NCBI RefSeq assembly: GCF_902168135.1
Contig: NZ_CABHOL010000015.1
Location: forward strand, 62,001-126,000
Length of the DNA stretch: 64,000 nt
Direction of reading: 5' to 3'
Origin: an uncultured Fluviicola sp.
GTDB lineage: Bacteria > Bacteroidota > Bacteroidia > Flavobacteriales_D > Crocinitomicaceae
Shown: in pieces, positions 8,803 to 15,949 of the stretch
How the letters are laid out: each line of letters starts with the position of its first letter
Position numbering within the stretch: the stretch's first letter is position 1
Translations under genes and position numbers: made by a program
The notes under the pieces: model-generated
What the model was told of the DNA's origin: nothing
The model's database searches: none
What the model saw: the letters and a program-made list of their open reading frames with translations, nothing else

Positions 8803-10086
8803 CTACTGCTCTATGATTGCTTCTTCCAAATACTTCCCCAGGAAATAAACATCCTCAAATGAATTGTATAAGGGAACCGGCGCTACACGAATCACATTTG
8901 GTTCTCTCCAATCTGCAACTACTCCCTTTTCAGAGATCGCATCAAAAATTTGTTTTCCTTTTCCATGTACCAGGATAGATAACTGAGCTCCTCTGCGTTT
9001 CGGTTCTTTCGGTGTGATGATTTCAAAACGGCATTTATCTGCGTATTTTTCCGATAATCCATCCAAAATAAATTCCAGGTAACCAGTCAGGGCCTCGCTT
9101 TTTGCTTTGAGTTTGTCCATTCCGACTTCGTCAAAAATCTCCAGGGAAGCCCAATGAGCTGCCATTCCCAAAACCGGTGCATTACTCAGCTGCCAGCCTT
9201 CTGCTCCTTCCATTGGAACAAAGCCGGGCTCCATTTGAAAACGGGTGCTTTTATCGTATCCCCACCATCCTGCAAAACGTGGAAGTGATGCGTTTTTCGC
9301 ATGTTTTTCATGAACAAACATCCCCGAAACTCCTCCAGGACTAGAGTTTAAATATTTATACGAACACCAGGCAGCAAAATCTACTCCCCAATCGTGTAAT
9401 TTAACCGGAATATTCCCGGCAGCGTGAGCCAGGTCAAATCCGACCATTGCCCCAACTCCTTTTCCGGCTTTGGTGATTGCTTCCATATCCAGCAATTGTC
9501 CGGTATAATAATTCACTCCCCCAAACATAACAAGTGCCAGAGAATCTCCCATTTCAAGGATCTTCGCCAGGATATCTTCATCTCTTAAGGTATGCTCTCC
9601 TTCTCTCGGGCTCATTCCCACCAAGTCAGTTTCCGGGTCCAAACCGTGGAAACGAACCTGGGATTCCAGGGCGTACAAATCACTCGGAAATGCCTTTGCT
9701 TCACACAAAATTTTGGTTCTTGTTCCTTTTGGCTGATAGAATGAAACCATCAATAAGTGCAGGTTGGTTGTCAGGGAATGTGTTACAACAACTTCCTTTG
9801 GCAATGCACCCACAATTCTCGCAGAAGCATCTGTGAGGAATTCATGGTATTTGTACCAGGGATTTGTCCCGTGGAAATGCCCTTCTACTCCCCATTTTGC
9901 CCAATCGTCCAATTCAAGATTGACTTTCTCTCTCGTCGATTTTGGTTGTAAACCCAAAGAGTTTCCAGTGAAATATCTCACAGGATTGCTTGTGAAAGTT
10001 GGAAAATGGAAACGGTCTCTATAGGCTTTCAATGGATCTGCTGCGTCCATTTGTGCAGCAAACTCGGGAGTAAATTCGTATTTCAT
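8803..10086 (-). CDS. kynU: Kynureninase
   Basis: A 427-residue PLP-dependent hydrolase that cleaves kynurenine or 3-hydroxykynurenine to (3-hydroxy)anthranilate and alanine. The start at 10086 (MKYEFTPEFA) is chosen because it matches the family N-terminus; the frame extends to 10176 but those 30 residues look non-coding. Motifs: FTGNSLGLQP (39-48), the PLP phosphate and ring contacts HSLTTNLHLLM, GFDLAHAAGN (216-225), and SYKYLNSSPGG with the Schiff-base lysine K244. It is the first gene of a leftward cluster with kmo. Kynurenine formation enzymes (TDO) are not in the window. Confidence 0.95.
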   Translation of the reverse strand: MKYEFTPEFAAQMDAADPLKAYRDRFHFPTFTSNPVRYFTGNSLGLQPKSTREKVNLELDDWAKWGVEGHFHGTNPWYKYHEFLTDASARIVGALPKEVVVTHSLTTNLHLLMVSFYQPKGTRTKILCEAKAFPSDLYALESQVRFHGLDPETDLVGMSPREGEHTLRDEDILAKILEMGDSLALVMFGGVNYYTGQLLDMEAITKAGKGVGAMVGFDLAHAAGNIPVKLHDWGVDFAAWCSYKYLNSSPGGVSGMFVHEKHAKNASLPRFAGWWGYDKSTRFQMEPGFVPMEGAEGWQLSNAPVLGMAAHWASLEIFDEVGMDKLKAKSEALTGYLEFILDGLSEKYADKCRFEIITPKEPKRRGAQLSILVHGKGKQIFDAISEKGVVADWREPNVIRVAPVPLYNSFEDVYFLGKYLEEAIIEQ

Positions 10087-10187
10087 CTGATAAATCGATT
10101 GTTCTGTTGAGAACGGGTAAAAAATATGTTTCAAATGTAACCAATCTTCGCGATTTTTTAACGACAGAACCAGCATGTTTCGCTACA

Positions 10188-10225
10188 ATACTTTGAAAAA
10201 AAATTCTTTTAATTCTTCAAAGTAT
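10188..10225. repeat. Inverted repeat ATACTTTGAA ... TTCAAAGTAT
   Basis: Perfect 10-base arms are separated by 18 A/T-rich bases. Each arm reads TACTTTG outwards, a one-base-short version of the -7 consensus, so it may be a divergent promoter or an operator in the kynU leader. Confidence 0.5.
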
Positions 10226-10419
10226 AAATCAGCATTTCAAGAATAAATTCACCGTGACGTACTATTGCGGAATTACGTCTTGCCTGACAGATGGGATGAT
10301 TCCGGATTTTAACCCCACTAAACCCCTGCTTTCACAGACTTTAGAGTTTCAAGATCCCTTTTTTAACTTAGAATCATTCAAAATTCCTCCTTTCTTCTAT
10401 AAGTCTGCCAATCGATTAG

Positions 10420-10427
10420 TACCTTTG
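10420..10427 (+). promoter_or_regulatory. -7 promoter box TACCTTTG for hemL
   Basis: An exact TAnnTTTG match lies 23 bases before the hemL ATG at 10451, giving a leader of about 15-20 bases. Confidence 0.55.
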
Positions 10428-10450
10428 TATCAAATTAAAACATCGTCACA

Positions 10451-11755
10451 ATGGCAGCAAATAAACTCAACAGAGCAACCTCCGAAGCACTTTACGAAAA
10501 AGCGAAAAATTACTTCCCGGGAGGAGTGAATTCACCTGTAAGAGCATTTAAATCTGTTGAGGGTTCTCCTTTGTTTATTAAAAAAGGAGACGGCGCTTAC
10601 ATTTGGGACGAAGACGGAAACCAATTCATTGATTTTTGCGGAAGCTGGGGACCCCTTATTTTAGGTCACAACCATCCGAATGTATATGCGGGCATCGTTG
10701 CTGCTCTTGGAAACGGAGCGAGTTTCGGGGCGCCGACACGCCTGGAAAATGACCTGGCGGAATTGATCCTTTCGAAGAATCCGTTTATTGATAAGATTCG
10801 ATTTACCAGTTCGGGAACGGAAGCCGTTATGTCTGCAATCCGCCTGGCAAGAGGTTATACCGGAAGAAATAAGATCGTAAAATTTGAAGGATGCTATCAC
10901 GGTCACAGTGATTCCTTACTGGTAAAAGCAGGTTCCGGTTTGGTTACTTTCGGGAATACTTCCAGTGCCGGAGTACCTGAAGTATTCGCCAATGAAACAT
11001 TGGTTCTTCCGTTGAATGATTCCGAAGCTTTACAAAGCTGTTTTGAACAGTTCGGAAAAGAGATTGCCTGTGTAATTATAGAACCGATTCCCGCAAATAA
11101 CGGATTGTTACTGCAAGAATTGAGCTTCCTGAAAGAATTGCGCGAAACATGTACTAAATATGGCGCTTTATTGTTCTTCGACGAAGTTATTTCAGGATTC
11201 CGGGTAGCATTTTCAGGAGCGGCCGAATACTATGGAATTGCTCCGGATTTGGTTACCTACGGAAAAATCATCGGAGGCGGACTGCCGGTTGGAGCTTATG
11301 GTGCGAAAAAAGAGATCATGGCCAGTGTTGCTCCCGACGGACCGGTTTACCAGGCTGGAACTCTATCCGGAAACCCGGTTGCCATGGCAGCAGGTTTGGC
11401 ACAATTGACCGAATTGAGCAAACCCGGATTTTACGAAGACCAGGAGCGCAGGACTAAATTGTTCACAGATCAAATCAACTCGCATGCTAAAACGAAAGGA
11501 TATGCTTTTGAATTGGTAACGATCGGTTCTATTTTCTGGATTTCCTTCGATAACTCCAAACACATTCGTGCAGCCGAAGAGATTAACCCGGATATGACAA
11601 ACTTCAAGCATTTACACCTTGCATTGCTGGAAGAAGGATTCTACATGGGACCAAGCGGATATGAAGTTGGCTTCATTTCCCACGCACATACGGATGAGAT
11701 TTTAGAAACAGCTGCACAACGATTCATCGCAGCGTTAGACCGTATTATGAATTGA
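10451..11755 (+). CDS. hemL: Glutamate-1-semialdehyde 2,1-aminomutase
   Basis: This 434-residue PLP enzyme converts glutamate-1-semialdehyde to 5-aminolevulinate in the C5 haem pathway. It has the family block YFPGGVNSPVRAF (21-33), SGTEAVMSAIRLAR (121-134), EGCYHGHSD, DEVISGFR (244-251), and the PLP lysine K272 in TYGKIIGGGLPVGAYG. Length is standard. It stands alone with its own promoter. The hemJ-type oxidase at 44226 belongs to the same pathway. Downstream lies a dispersed inverted repeat rather than a classical terminator. Confidence 0.97.
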   Translation: MAANKLNRATSEALYEKAKNYFPGGVNSPVRAFKSVEGSPLFIKKGDGAYIWDEDGNQFIDFCGSWGPLILGHNHPNVYAGIVAALGNGASFGAPTRLENDLAELILSKNPFIDKIRFTSSGTEAVMSAIRLARGYTGRNKIVKFEGCYHGHSDSLLVKAGSGLVTFGNTSSAGVPEVFANETLVLPLNDSEALQSCFEQFGKEIACVIIEPIPANNGLLLQELSFLKELRETCTKYGALLFFDEVISGFRVAFSGAAEYYGIAPDLVTYGKIIGGGLPVGAYGAKKEIMASVAPDGPVYQAGTLSGNPVAMAAGLAQLTELSKPGFYEDQERRTKLFTDQINSHAKTKGYAFELVTIGSIFWISFDNSKHIRAAEEINPDMTNFKHLHLALLEEGFYMGPSGYEVGFISHAHTDEILETAAQRFIAALDRIMN

Positions 11756-11770
11756 AAATAATCAGAGGAC

Positions 11771-11831
11771 TTCGACTCCACTCAGTCGCCTGCCTTTAAC
11801 ATCATAAAAAAGGTCGTTGAGCAGAGTCGAA
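11771..11831. repeat. Imperfect inverted repeat TTCGACTC...GAGTCGAA
   Basis: The left arm (11771-11790, TTCGACTCCACTCAGTCGCC) is the imperfect reverse complement of the right arm (11812-11831, GGTCGTTGAGCAGAGTCGAA), with a 21-base loop. It resembles the GAGTCGAA intergenic palindromes common in Bacteroidota genomes and may act as the hemL terminator. Confidence 0.65.
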
Positions 11832-11872
11832 ACGCACTTTTCAATTTTACATTCTCAATTTTCAATTAGTTG

Positions 11873-11880
11873 TATCTTTC
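11873..11880 (+). promoter_or_regulatory. -7 promoter-like box TATCTTTC
   Basis: One mismatch from TAnnTTTG. It ends four bases (GGAT) before the ATG at 11885 and lies inside the longer frame from 11870, favouring 11885 as the start. Confidence 0.45.
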
Positions 11881-11884
11881 GGAT

Positions 11885-12445
11885 ATGAAATCTGCAGTGG
11901 AACTATTACCGGTCGGAACGTACTTTTACTTCCGCAAGGACTCGCTTTATTACCTGTTCCAGTTATTGGAAGTTTCCCCGAACCAAATCCTGGCGCAAAC
12001 TTTTTGGTCCACGACCAATGTTCCTTCCATGGACAAGTTCTACCAATTCGATGTTAAAAGCGCCTGCTCGGAATTTGACGAACAATTCGATGAACTGGTT
12101 GAAATCGGGAAGGAAGAAATTACAGCAGAACAGCAAAAAGAAATCATCCAATTCCGGAAAATAAAAGCAAGCAAGGTTGCCCGGGAAGCCGGATTCCTAA
12201 CCCTCAAAAGAGAAGCTCTCGAAGCATTTGAAAAAGGAGAGTACCGGGAAGCAGTGCGCTTATTTTCCCTGGCAGCACCTTATTCCAAATACGACATCGA
12301 ACTTTACGAAAAGCGCGGTTTATCTTACCTGAAACTCGGACAGTATGCCGATGCCCTGGCTGATTTCGATTACTACCTCATCCACGATCCGGAGAACGAA
12401 ATTGTGCGGATAGCTATGAATGAGGCTATCTCAAAAAAAAAGTAG
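11885..12445 (+). CDS. TPR-containing cytosolic protein
   Basis: A 186-residue soluble protein from the ATG at 11885. The N-terminal ~85 residues (MKSAVELLPVGTYFYFRKDS, then LAQTFWSTTNVPSMDKFYQFD) form an alpha/beta segment I do not recognise. The C-terminal half holds about two tetratricopeptide repeats (ALEAFEKGEYREAVRLFSLA and LYEKRGLSYLKLGQYADALADFDYYL), suggesting a protein-protein adaptor. It ends in a run of lysines encoded by an A-tract that forms part of the bidirectional terminator. The function is unknown. Confidence 0.75.
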   Translation: MKSAVELLPVGTYFYFRKDSLYYLFQLLEVSPNQILAQTFWSTTNVPSMDKFYQFDVKSACSEFDEQFDELVEIGKEEITAEQQKEIIQFRKIKASKVAREAGFLTLKREALEAFEKGEYREAVRLFSLAAPYSKYDIELYEKRGLSYLKLGQYADALADFDYYLIHDPENEIVRIAMNEAISKKK

Positions 12446-12475
12446 GGGTGAAAAATTTTTCACCCCTACTTTTTT
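12436..12475. terminator. Bidirectional terminator, perfect 40-base palindrome
   Basis: The 20-base arms (12436-12455 and 12456-12475) read A-tract, AGTAGGGGTG, AAAAA and the exact complement. Both convergent genes end inside it: the TAG at 12443-12445 and the minus-strand TAA at 12474-12476. It has a T-run on either strand and so can terminate both transcripts. Confidence 0.92.
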
Positions 12476-13019
12476 AGATCCAGTCTTTCACAACCTTCTT
12501 CGCTAGTTTCTTGCGCAGTTTTCGCAATACTTTATCCCGCGAGTTAATCCCGCCGATTTTCAGCAAATCCGTGTAAACCAATTTTCCTTCCCTATAGAAA
12601 TGAAATTCGAAGGTTACCGAAACAATGTCTTCTTTATAAATCGGAAACAGGTTATCTGCTGCCAGGTCTTCTGCCAAAGTCATATTTCCGCTTGAAGGTC
12701 TGAAACGATTATCGAAACCACGAACCGAAACCAGCATCAGGGTATTAATCCCTTTTGCTTTCAATAGCTGTGTCAAAGAATCTGTCATCAAAACCTGCGG
12801 ATCTCCGCCGGCCTTCAATACATTCAGCGAAACTGTATTCTTAATCTTGGTTTTTGAAAGCACATCAGACACAGCAATTTCTAATGAAAACTGATCCGAT
12901 TCCTTGTCTAAATGACTAACAACAAGCGCGTTATTTAGTTTTAAAGGTGGAAACTTTGCCTGTGAAAATCCAAGCAGGCAGGCGCCCAAAAACAAGAAGC
13001 TTAAAAGTGATTTTTTCAT
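12474..13019 (-). CDS. Periplasmic hypothetical protein
   Basis: The 181-residue product has a signal peptide (MKKSLLSFLFLGACLLGFSQ). A Cys at residue 14 lies in the hydrophobic core but the spacing is not a good lipobox. The mature part has mixed alpha/beta character (ALVVSHLDKESDQFSLEIAV ... MLVSVRGFDNRFRPS) with a basic Lys/Arg-rich C-terminus (KVLRKLRKKLAKKVVKDW). I recognise no family. It starts two bases after the metF stop on the same strand and is probably co-transcribed with it, although no functional link to folate metabolism is evident. Confidence 0.7.
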   Translation of the reverse strand: MKKSLLSFLFLGACLLGFSQAKFPPLKLNNALVVSHLDKESDQFSLEIAVSDVLSKTKIKNTVSLNVLKAGGDPQVLMTDSLTQLLKAKGINTLMLVSVRGFDNRFRPSSGNMTLAEDLAADNLFPIYKEDIVSVTFEFHFYREGKLVYTDLLKIGGINSRDKVLRKLRKKLAKKVVKDWI

Positions 13020-13021
13020 AA

Positions 13022-13972
13022 TTAGAATATTTGTTCTGCAATCGTCTTAACGCTTTCAGAGGTTGACATCGTATAATAATGGATTCCCGGTACATTGGCC
13101 TTTTTAAGTTCCTGCGACTGATGGATTCCCCACGCAACACCCACTTCAAAAACCTCTTTATTACTCTTACACTTAATCAGGTCCTTGCTTAGTTCTTCCG
13201 GAAAGTCAATGTGGAAAACCTTTGGCAAGAAGGAAATATGGTTCAGTGTTGTGATCGGTTTGATTCCCGGAATAATCGGAACAGTAATTCCAATTGCGCG
13301 GCATGCGTCTACAAAGTCGAAATACTTCTGATTGTTAAAGAACATCTGCGTTACAATGTACTCAGCACCTGCATCCACTTTGGCTTTCAGATAAAGCAAG
13401 TCTGTGCTCAGGTTCATAGCTTCGAAATGCTTTTCCGGATAACCGGCCGCCCCGATACAGAAATCTGTAGGTGCCAGTTGAATATCATCTACCAGGTAAT
13501 TTCCTTTATTCATTTCCGCGATTTGCTCAATAAGCTCAACTGCGTACTTGTGTCCTTCCGGATCCGGTTTGAATGTAGACTCTGTTTTGATCGAGTCGCC
13601 TCGTAATGCCAGCACGTTGTCAATTCCCAGGAATTGCAAGTCGATTAAGGCATTTTCAGTTTCTTCGCGGGAAAATCCGCCGCAAATTAAATGCGGAACT
13701 GCATCTACATAATATTTGTTCATAATCGCCGCACAGATACCAACCGTTCCCGGTCTTTTTCGGATGGCGATCTTTTCAAGCAATCCTTTCTCGCGCTCTT
13801 TGTAGATAAATTCTTCGCGGTGATAGGTTACATTGATGTACTTCGGTTTGAATTCCATTAAGGGGTCAATGCCGTCGTAAATGGATTGAATATTCGCTCC
13901 TTTTAACGGAGGTAGAATTTCAAATGAAAATAGCGTGTCTTTCGCTGCGTTTAAATGATCGATAACTTTCAT
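13022..13972 (-). CDS. metF: Methylenetetrahydrofolate reductase
   Basis: This 316-residue FAD enzyme reduces 5,10-methylene-THF to 5-methyl-THF for methionine synthesis. It is a TIM barrel of the bacterial MetF length. SFEILPP (16-22) includes the catalytic glutamate E18, equivalent to E28 of the E. coli enzyme. INVTYHRE, the LALRGD block (flavin contact), IGAAGYPEKH and FFNNQKYFDF follow in order. No regulatory domain is fused. A promoter box lies 33 bases upstream, and the leader is too short for a SAM riboswitch. A signal-peptide protein follows in the same transcript. Confidence 0.96.
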   Translation of the reverse strand: MKVIDHLNAAKDTLFSFEILPPLKGANIQSIYDGIDPLMEFKPKYINVTYHREEFIYKEREKGLLEKIAIRKRPGTVGICAAIMNKYYVDAVPHLICGGFSREETENALIDLQFLGIDNVLALRGDSIKTESTFKPDPEGHKYAVELIEQIAEMNKGNYLVDDIQLAPTDFCIGAAGYPEKHFEAMNLSTDLLYLKAKVDAGAEYIVTQMFFNNQKYFDFVDACRAIGITVPIIPGIKPITTLNHISFLPKVFHIDFPEELSKDLIKCKSNKEVFEVGVAWGIHQSQELKKANVPGIHYYTMSTSESVKTIAEQIF

Positions 13973-14004
13973 GCCTTCAGAGAGGATATATTATAATTCG
14001 TCGT

Positions 14005-14012
14005 CAAAGATA
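14005..14012 (-). promoter_or_regulatory. -7 promoter box TATCTTTG for metF
   Basis: Exact TAnnTTTG on the minus strand, 32 bases before the metF ATG at 13972. Confidence 0.55.
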
Positions 14013-14111
14013 CATGAAATCTTATCTTAAGCGCCTATTTCAGTAAATTTCCCGATTTCCAATTAATGTTAAAAAGAACTTAGTTATGAAACAAAATCGA
14101 AATGTGTCCGT

Positions 14112-14252
14112 TATCTTTGTATACGCTATCATCAGAAACAAATAAAATACTTTGGTACATTATTTGTTATGATTTTAGAGGTTAGTTTTCATAAGTAGTA
14201 GTAGTTTAGGTTGGAACAAGAGAGGAGCGCCTGCTTCTCTCTTGTTGTTTTT
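14112..14252 (+). ncRNA. Candidate small RNA or attenuator, copy 1 (promoter to terminator)
   Basis: A -7 box TATCTTTG (14112-14119) is followed by about 95 A/T-rich bases, then ATAAGTAGTAGTAGTTTAGG (14191-14210) and a strong hairpin terminator. The 16 bases ATAAGTAGTAGTAGTT recur at 15786, again directly before a GAGAG-type terminator. A 9-codon reading frame (ATG at 14169, ending at the first TAG of the repeat) could be a leader peptide. The unit lies upstream of the AraC gene, so it may be an independent RNA or an attenuating leader. Confidence 0.5.
14215..14252 (+). terminator. Intrinsic terminator upstream of araC-family gene
   Basis: A 10-bp perfect stem AACAAGAGAG/CTCTCTTGTT (14215-14224 with 14237-14246), extendable by a few more pairs into the loop, is followed by GTTTTT. 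Confidence 0.85.
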
Positions 14253-14301
14253 AGGAAAGTTTGGACTTATCTATCAATTAACGAAAGACGCTGAAAAGAA
14301 T

Positions 14302-15123
14302 ATGAACGACCTTAAGGATACAAATTTAAGAACACTCTATACTCCTGTTCAGCCAACAGTCAGACAATCCGATGGTAACGTTACGTACACCGAATTTCTG
14401 CCGGAGCTCAGACTTCAATCATTCATTTATTGTTATTGGCAGCTTAAAACCACACGGGAACTTTCCGAACCATTTAATTACCGGGTTGTGGCCGACGGTT
14501 GTATGGATGTTTACTTTGAACTCACTAATCCGGAGCACAATTATGTGATGGGATTCTGTAAAAAGTTTACGGAATTTCCACTTGCCAACAGCTTCAATTA
14601 TGTAGGTGTTCGTTTCCTGCCAACGATGTTTCCGCAGCTCTTCAAAATAAACGCAATGGAATTGAGCAATCGGTACGAATCTTTAGCGTCCGTTGTGCCA
14701 CATTTATCAGACTTTATTTCCAACCAGTTCAATGAAACACACCACCCCGAAAAAATAAAGAAAATCCTCGACGAATACTTCCTGGAATTAATTTCAAAAA
14801 CAACTTTCGATAACGACAGCCGATTATACGATGCTTTAGAAATCATTTTGAAAAATTTTGGCGTAATCGACATTGAAACAGATTTAGATACCGGTATCAG
14901 TTCAAGACAGCTACGCAGGCTTTTTGAATTTTATATCGGCGACACCGCCAAGACGTTCAGCAAAGTTGTAAGGTTTCAAAACATTTTGAGAGCCAAACCT
15001 TCCAAACAAAGTTTACAGCAAAACAAATTGTTCTTTGATGCAGGTTATTATGACCAGTCGCACTTCATAAAGGAATTCAAGAATTTTTACGGTGTAACGC
15101 CCAGCAAGGCATTCGGCAGATAA
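14302..15123 (+). CDS. AraC-family transcriptional regulator (DUF6597-like sensor)
   Basis: A 273-residue regulator. The ATG at 14302 is chosen because the longer frame begins with a TTG inside the preceding terminator. The N-terminal ~150 residues (YTEFLPELRLQSFIYCYWQL, VVADGCMDVYFEL, NYVGVRFLPTMFPQLF) match the sensor domain usually annotated DUF6597. The C-terminus is an AraC double helix-turn-helix: GISSRQLRRLFEFYIGDTAK, then FFDAGYYDQSHFIKEFKNFY and VTPSKAF. It is 70 bases upstream of a VOC protein on the same strand, a usual pairing in which the regulator controls or senses through the small enzyme. Confidence 0.9.
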   Translation: MNDLKDTNLRTLYTPVQPTVRQSDGNVTYTEFLPELRLQSFIYCYWQLKTTRELSEPFNYRVVADGCMDVYFELTNPEHNYVMGFCKKFTEFPLANSFNYVGVRFLPTMFPQLFKINAMELSNRYESLASVVPHLSDFISNQFNETHHPEKIKKILDEYFLELISKTTFDNDSRLYDALEIILKNFGVIDIETDLDTGISSRQLRRLFEFYIGDTAKTFSKVVRFQNILRAKPSKQSLQQNKLFFDAGYYDQSHFIKEFKNFYGVTPSKAFGR

Positions 15124-15193
15124 ACTTGTCCGATTTTTACTATTCCTTCATTTTTGCTTATCCGAACTTTGTAGGGTAATCAAATTCGAAAAG

Positions 15194-15664
15194 ATGAAGC
15201 GAATCCTTTTATTGATGAGTACATTTTTCTTAGCGTTAAGTGTATTTTCACAAGCAAGTTCAACAACTAAAAATCAAATCAAGATGAAATTAAATGCAGG
15301 AATCATCACGCCAAAATTGGCAGAAACAAAAGCGTTCTACACAGAAATCCTGGGATTTGGTGTAACCTTTGAAAACGAATTCTACCTGTTGCTGCATACA
15401 CCCAACCACGAAGCAGAAATTAGTTTTTTACTTCCCAATCATCCGAGTCAGCAGCCTGTTTTCCAATCGCCTTTTCAAAACCAGGGAGTTTATCTGACCA
15501 TTGAAGTAGAAGATATTGACAGTCTTTACAAAGAACTGAAACAAAAAAATGTTGAATTAAAAGTCGATCTCCGGGATGAACCATGGGGTGACAGGCATTT
15601 TGCGATCCAGGACCCCAACGGAATTGGCATTGACATTGTAAAATACTCACCAACAGAAGATTAA
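15194..15664 (+). CDS. VOC (glyoxalase/bleomycin-resistance-like) protein with signal peptide
   Basis: The 156-residue frame holds one VOC domain (MKLNAGIITPKLAETKAFYT onward, FENEFYLLLH, LTIEVEDIDSLYKEL, FAIQDPNGIGIDIV). Unusually it is preceded in frame by a convincing signal peptide (MKRILLLMSTFFLALSVFSQ). VOC proteins are normally cytosolic, and an internal ATG at residue 31 would give the ordinary form. Both forms may exist, or export may be real. Substrate is unknown; family members are dioxygenases, isomerases or drug-binding proteins. It follows the AraC gene and probably shares its regulation. Confidence 0.82.
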   Translation: MKRILLLMSTFFLALSVFSQASSTTKNQIKMKLNAGIITPKLAETKAFYTEILGFGVTFENEFYLLLHTPNHEAEISFLLPNHPSQQPVFQSPFQNQGVYLTIEVEDIDSLYKELKQKNVELKVDLRDEPWGDRHFAIQDPNGIGIDIVKYSPTED

Positions 15665-15785
15665 TGAACTCATGGAAGTGGTTGAAGTAGGCACACGATG
15701 CATCGCACGCCTATAAGATTAGTTAAAAGACGTTAATTACACCTTTCACATGTACCAAATGGCAAAAACCTGCGTTAATAGATGT

Positions 15786-15858
15786 ATAAGTAGTAGTAGT
15801 TAGGTTTAGTTAGGTAGCGTGTGAAGAGAGATCTTATTTCCGGTCTCTCTTCTTTTTT
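15786..15858 (+). ncRNA. Candidate small RNA or terminator unit, copy 2
   Basis: ATAAGTAGTAGTAGTT (15786-15801) is identical to copy 1 and again precedes a GAGAG/CTCTC terminator. A 14-codon frame starting ATG at 15760 and ending at the TAG at 15802 would encode a peptide with two cysteines and four terminal serines encoded by AGT repeats. No plus-strand gene follows for 1.8 kb, so this copy cannot be a leader and more likely ends the AraC-VOC transcript or is a small RNA. Confidence 0.4.
15823..15858 (+). terminator. Intrinsic terminator after the AraC-VOC pair
   Basis: A perfect 9-bp stem GAAGAGAGA/TCTCTCTTC (15823-15831 with 15844-15852), extendable by two pairs, is followed by TTTTTT. 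Confidence 0.88.
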
Positions 15859-15907
15859 GGCCAATACTGAAAGTTTAATGGTTCAAAAAGTTTAAAGGGT
15901 TCAATTT

Positions 15908-15939
15908 GAACATTTGAACATTTGAACATTTGAACATTT
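15908..15939. repeat. (GAACATTT)4 tandem repeat
   Basis: Four exact 8-base copies, preceded by GTTCAAAAAGTTTAAAGGG (from 15882). The same flank-plus-repeat arrangement occurs at 27702 and 32721. GTTCAAA in the flank can pair with TTTGAAC in any copy, giving a slippable hairpin. Confidence 0.85.
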
Positions 15940-15949
15940 TGATCCTTTT

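Larger units (their letters stand above)
10087..10450. other. Divergent intergenic region between kynU and hemL
   Basis: These 364 bases contain no convincing gene (a 91-residue frame at 10254 is AT-biased noise overlapping hemL). They hold a 10-bp perfect inverted repeat (10188-10197 with 10216-10225), whose arms each contain TACTTTG, and the hemL -7 box at 10420-10427. The remainder shows nothing I can interpret. Confidence 0.6.

Noticed and set aside
13973-14011. SAM riboswitch upstream of metF
   Set aside because: The leader from the promoter to the ATG is only about 30 bases and shows no riboswitch-like helices.
14242-14301. N-terminal extension of the AraC gene
   Set aside because: It begins with a TTG inside the hairpin terminator; the conserved domain begins after the ATG at 14302.
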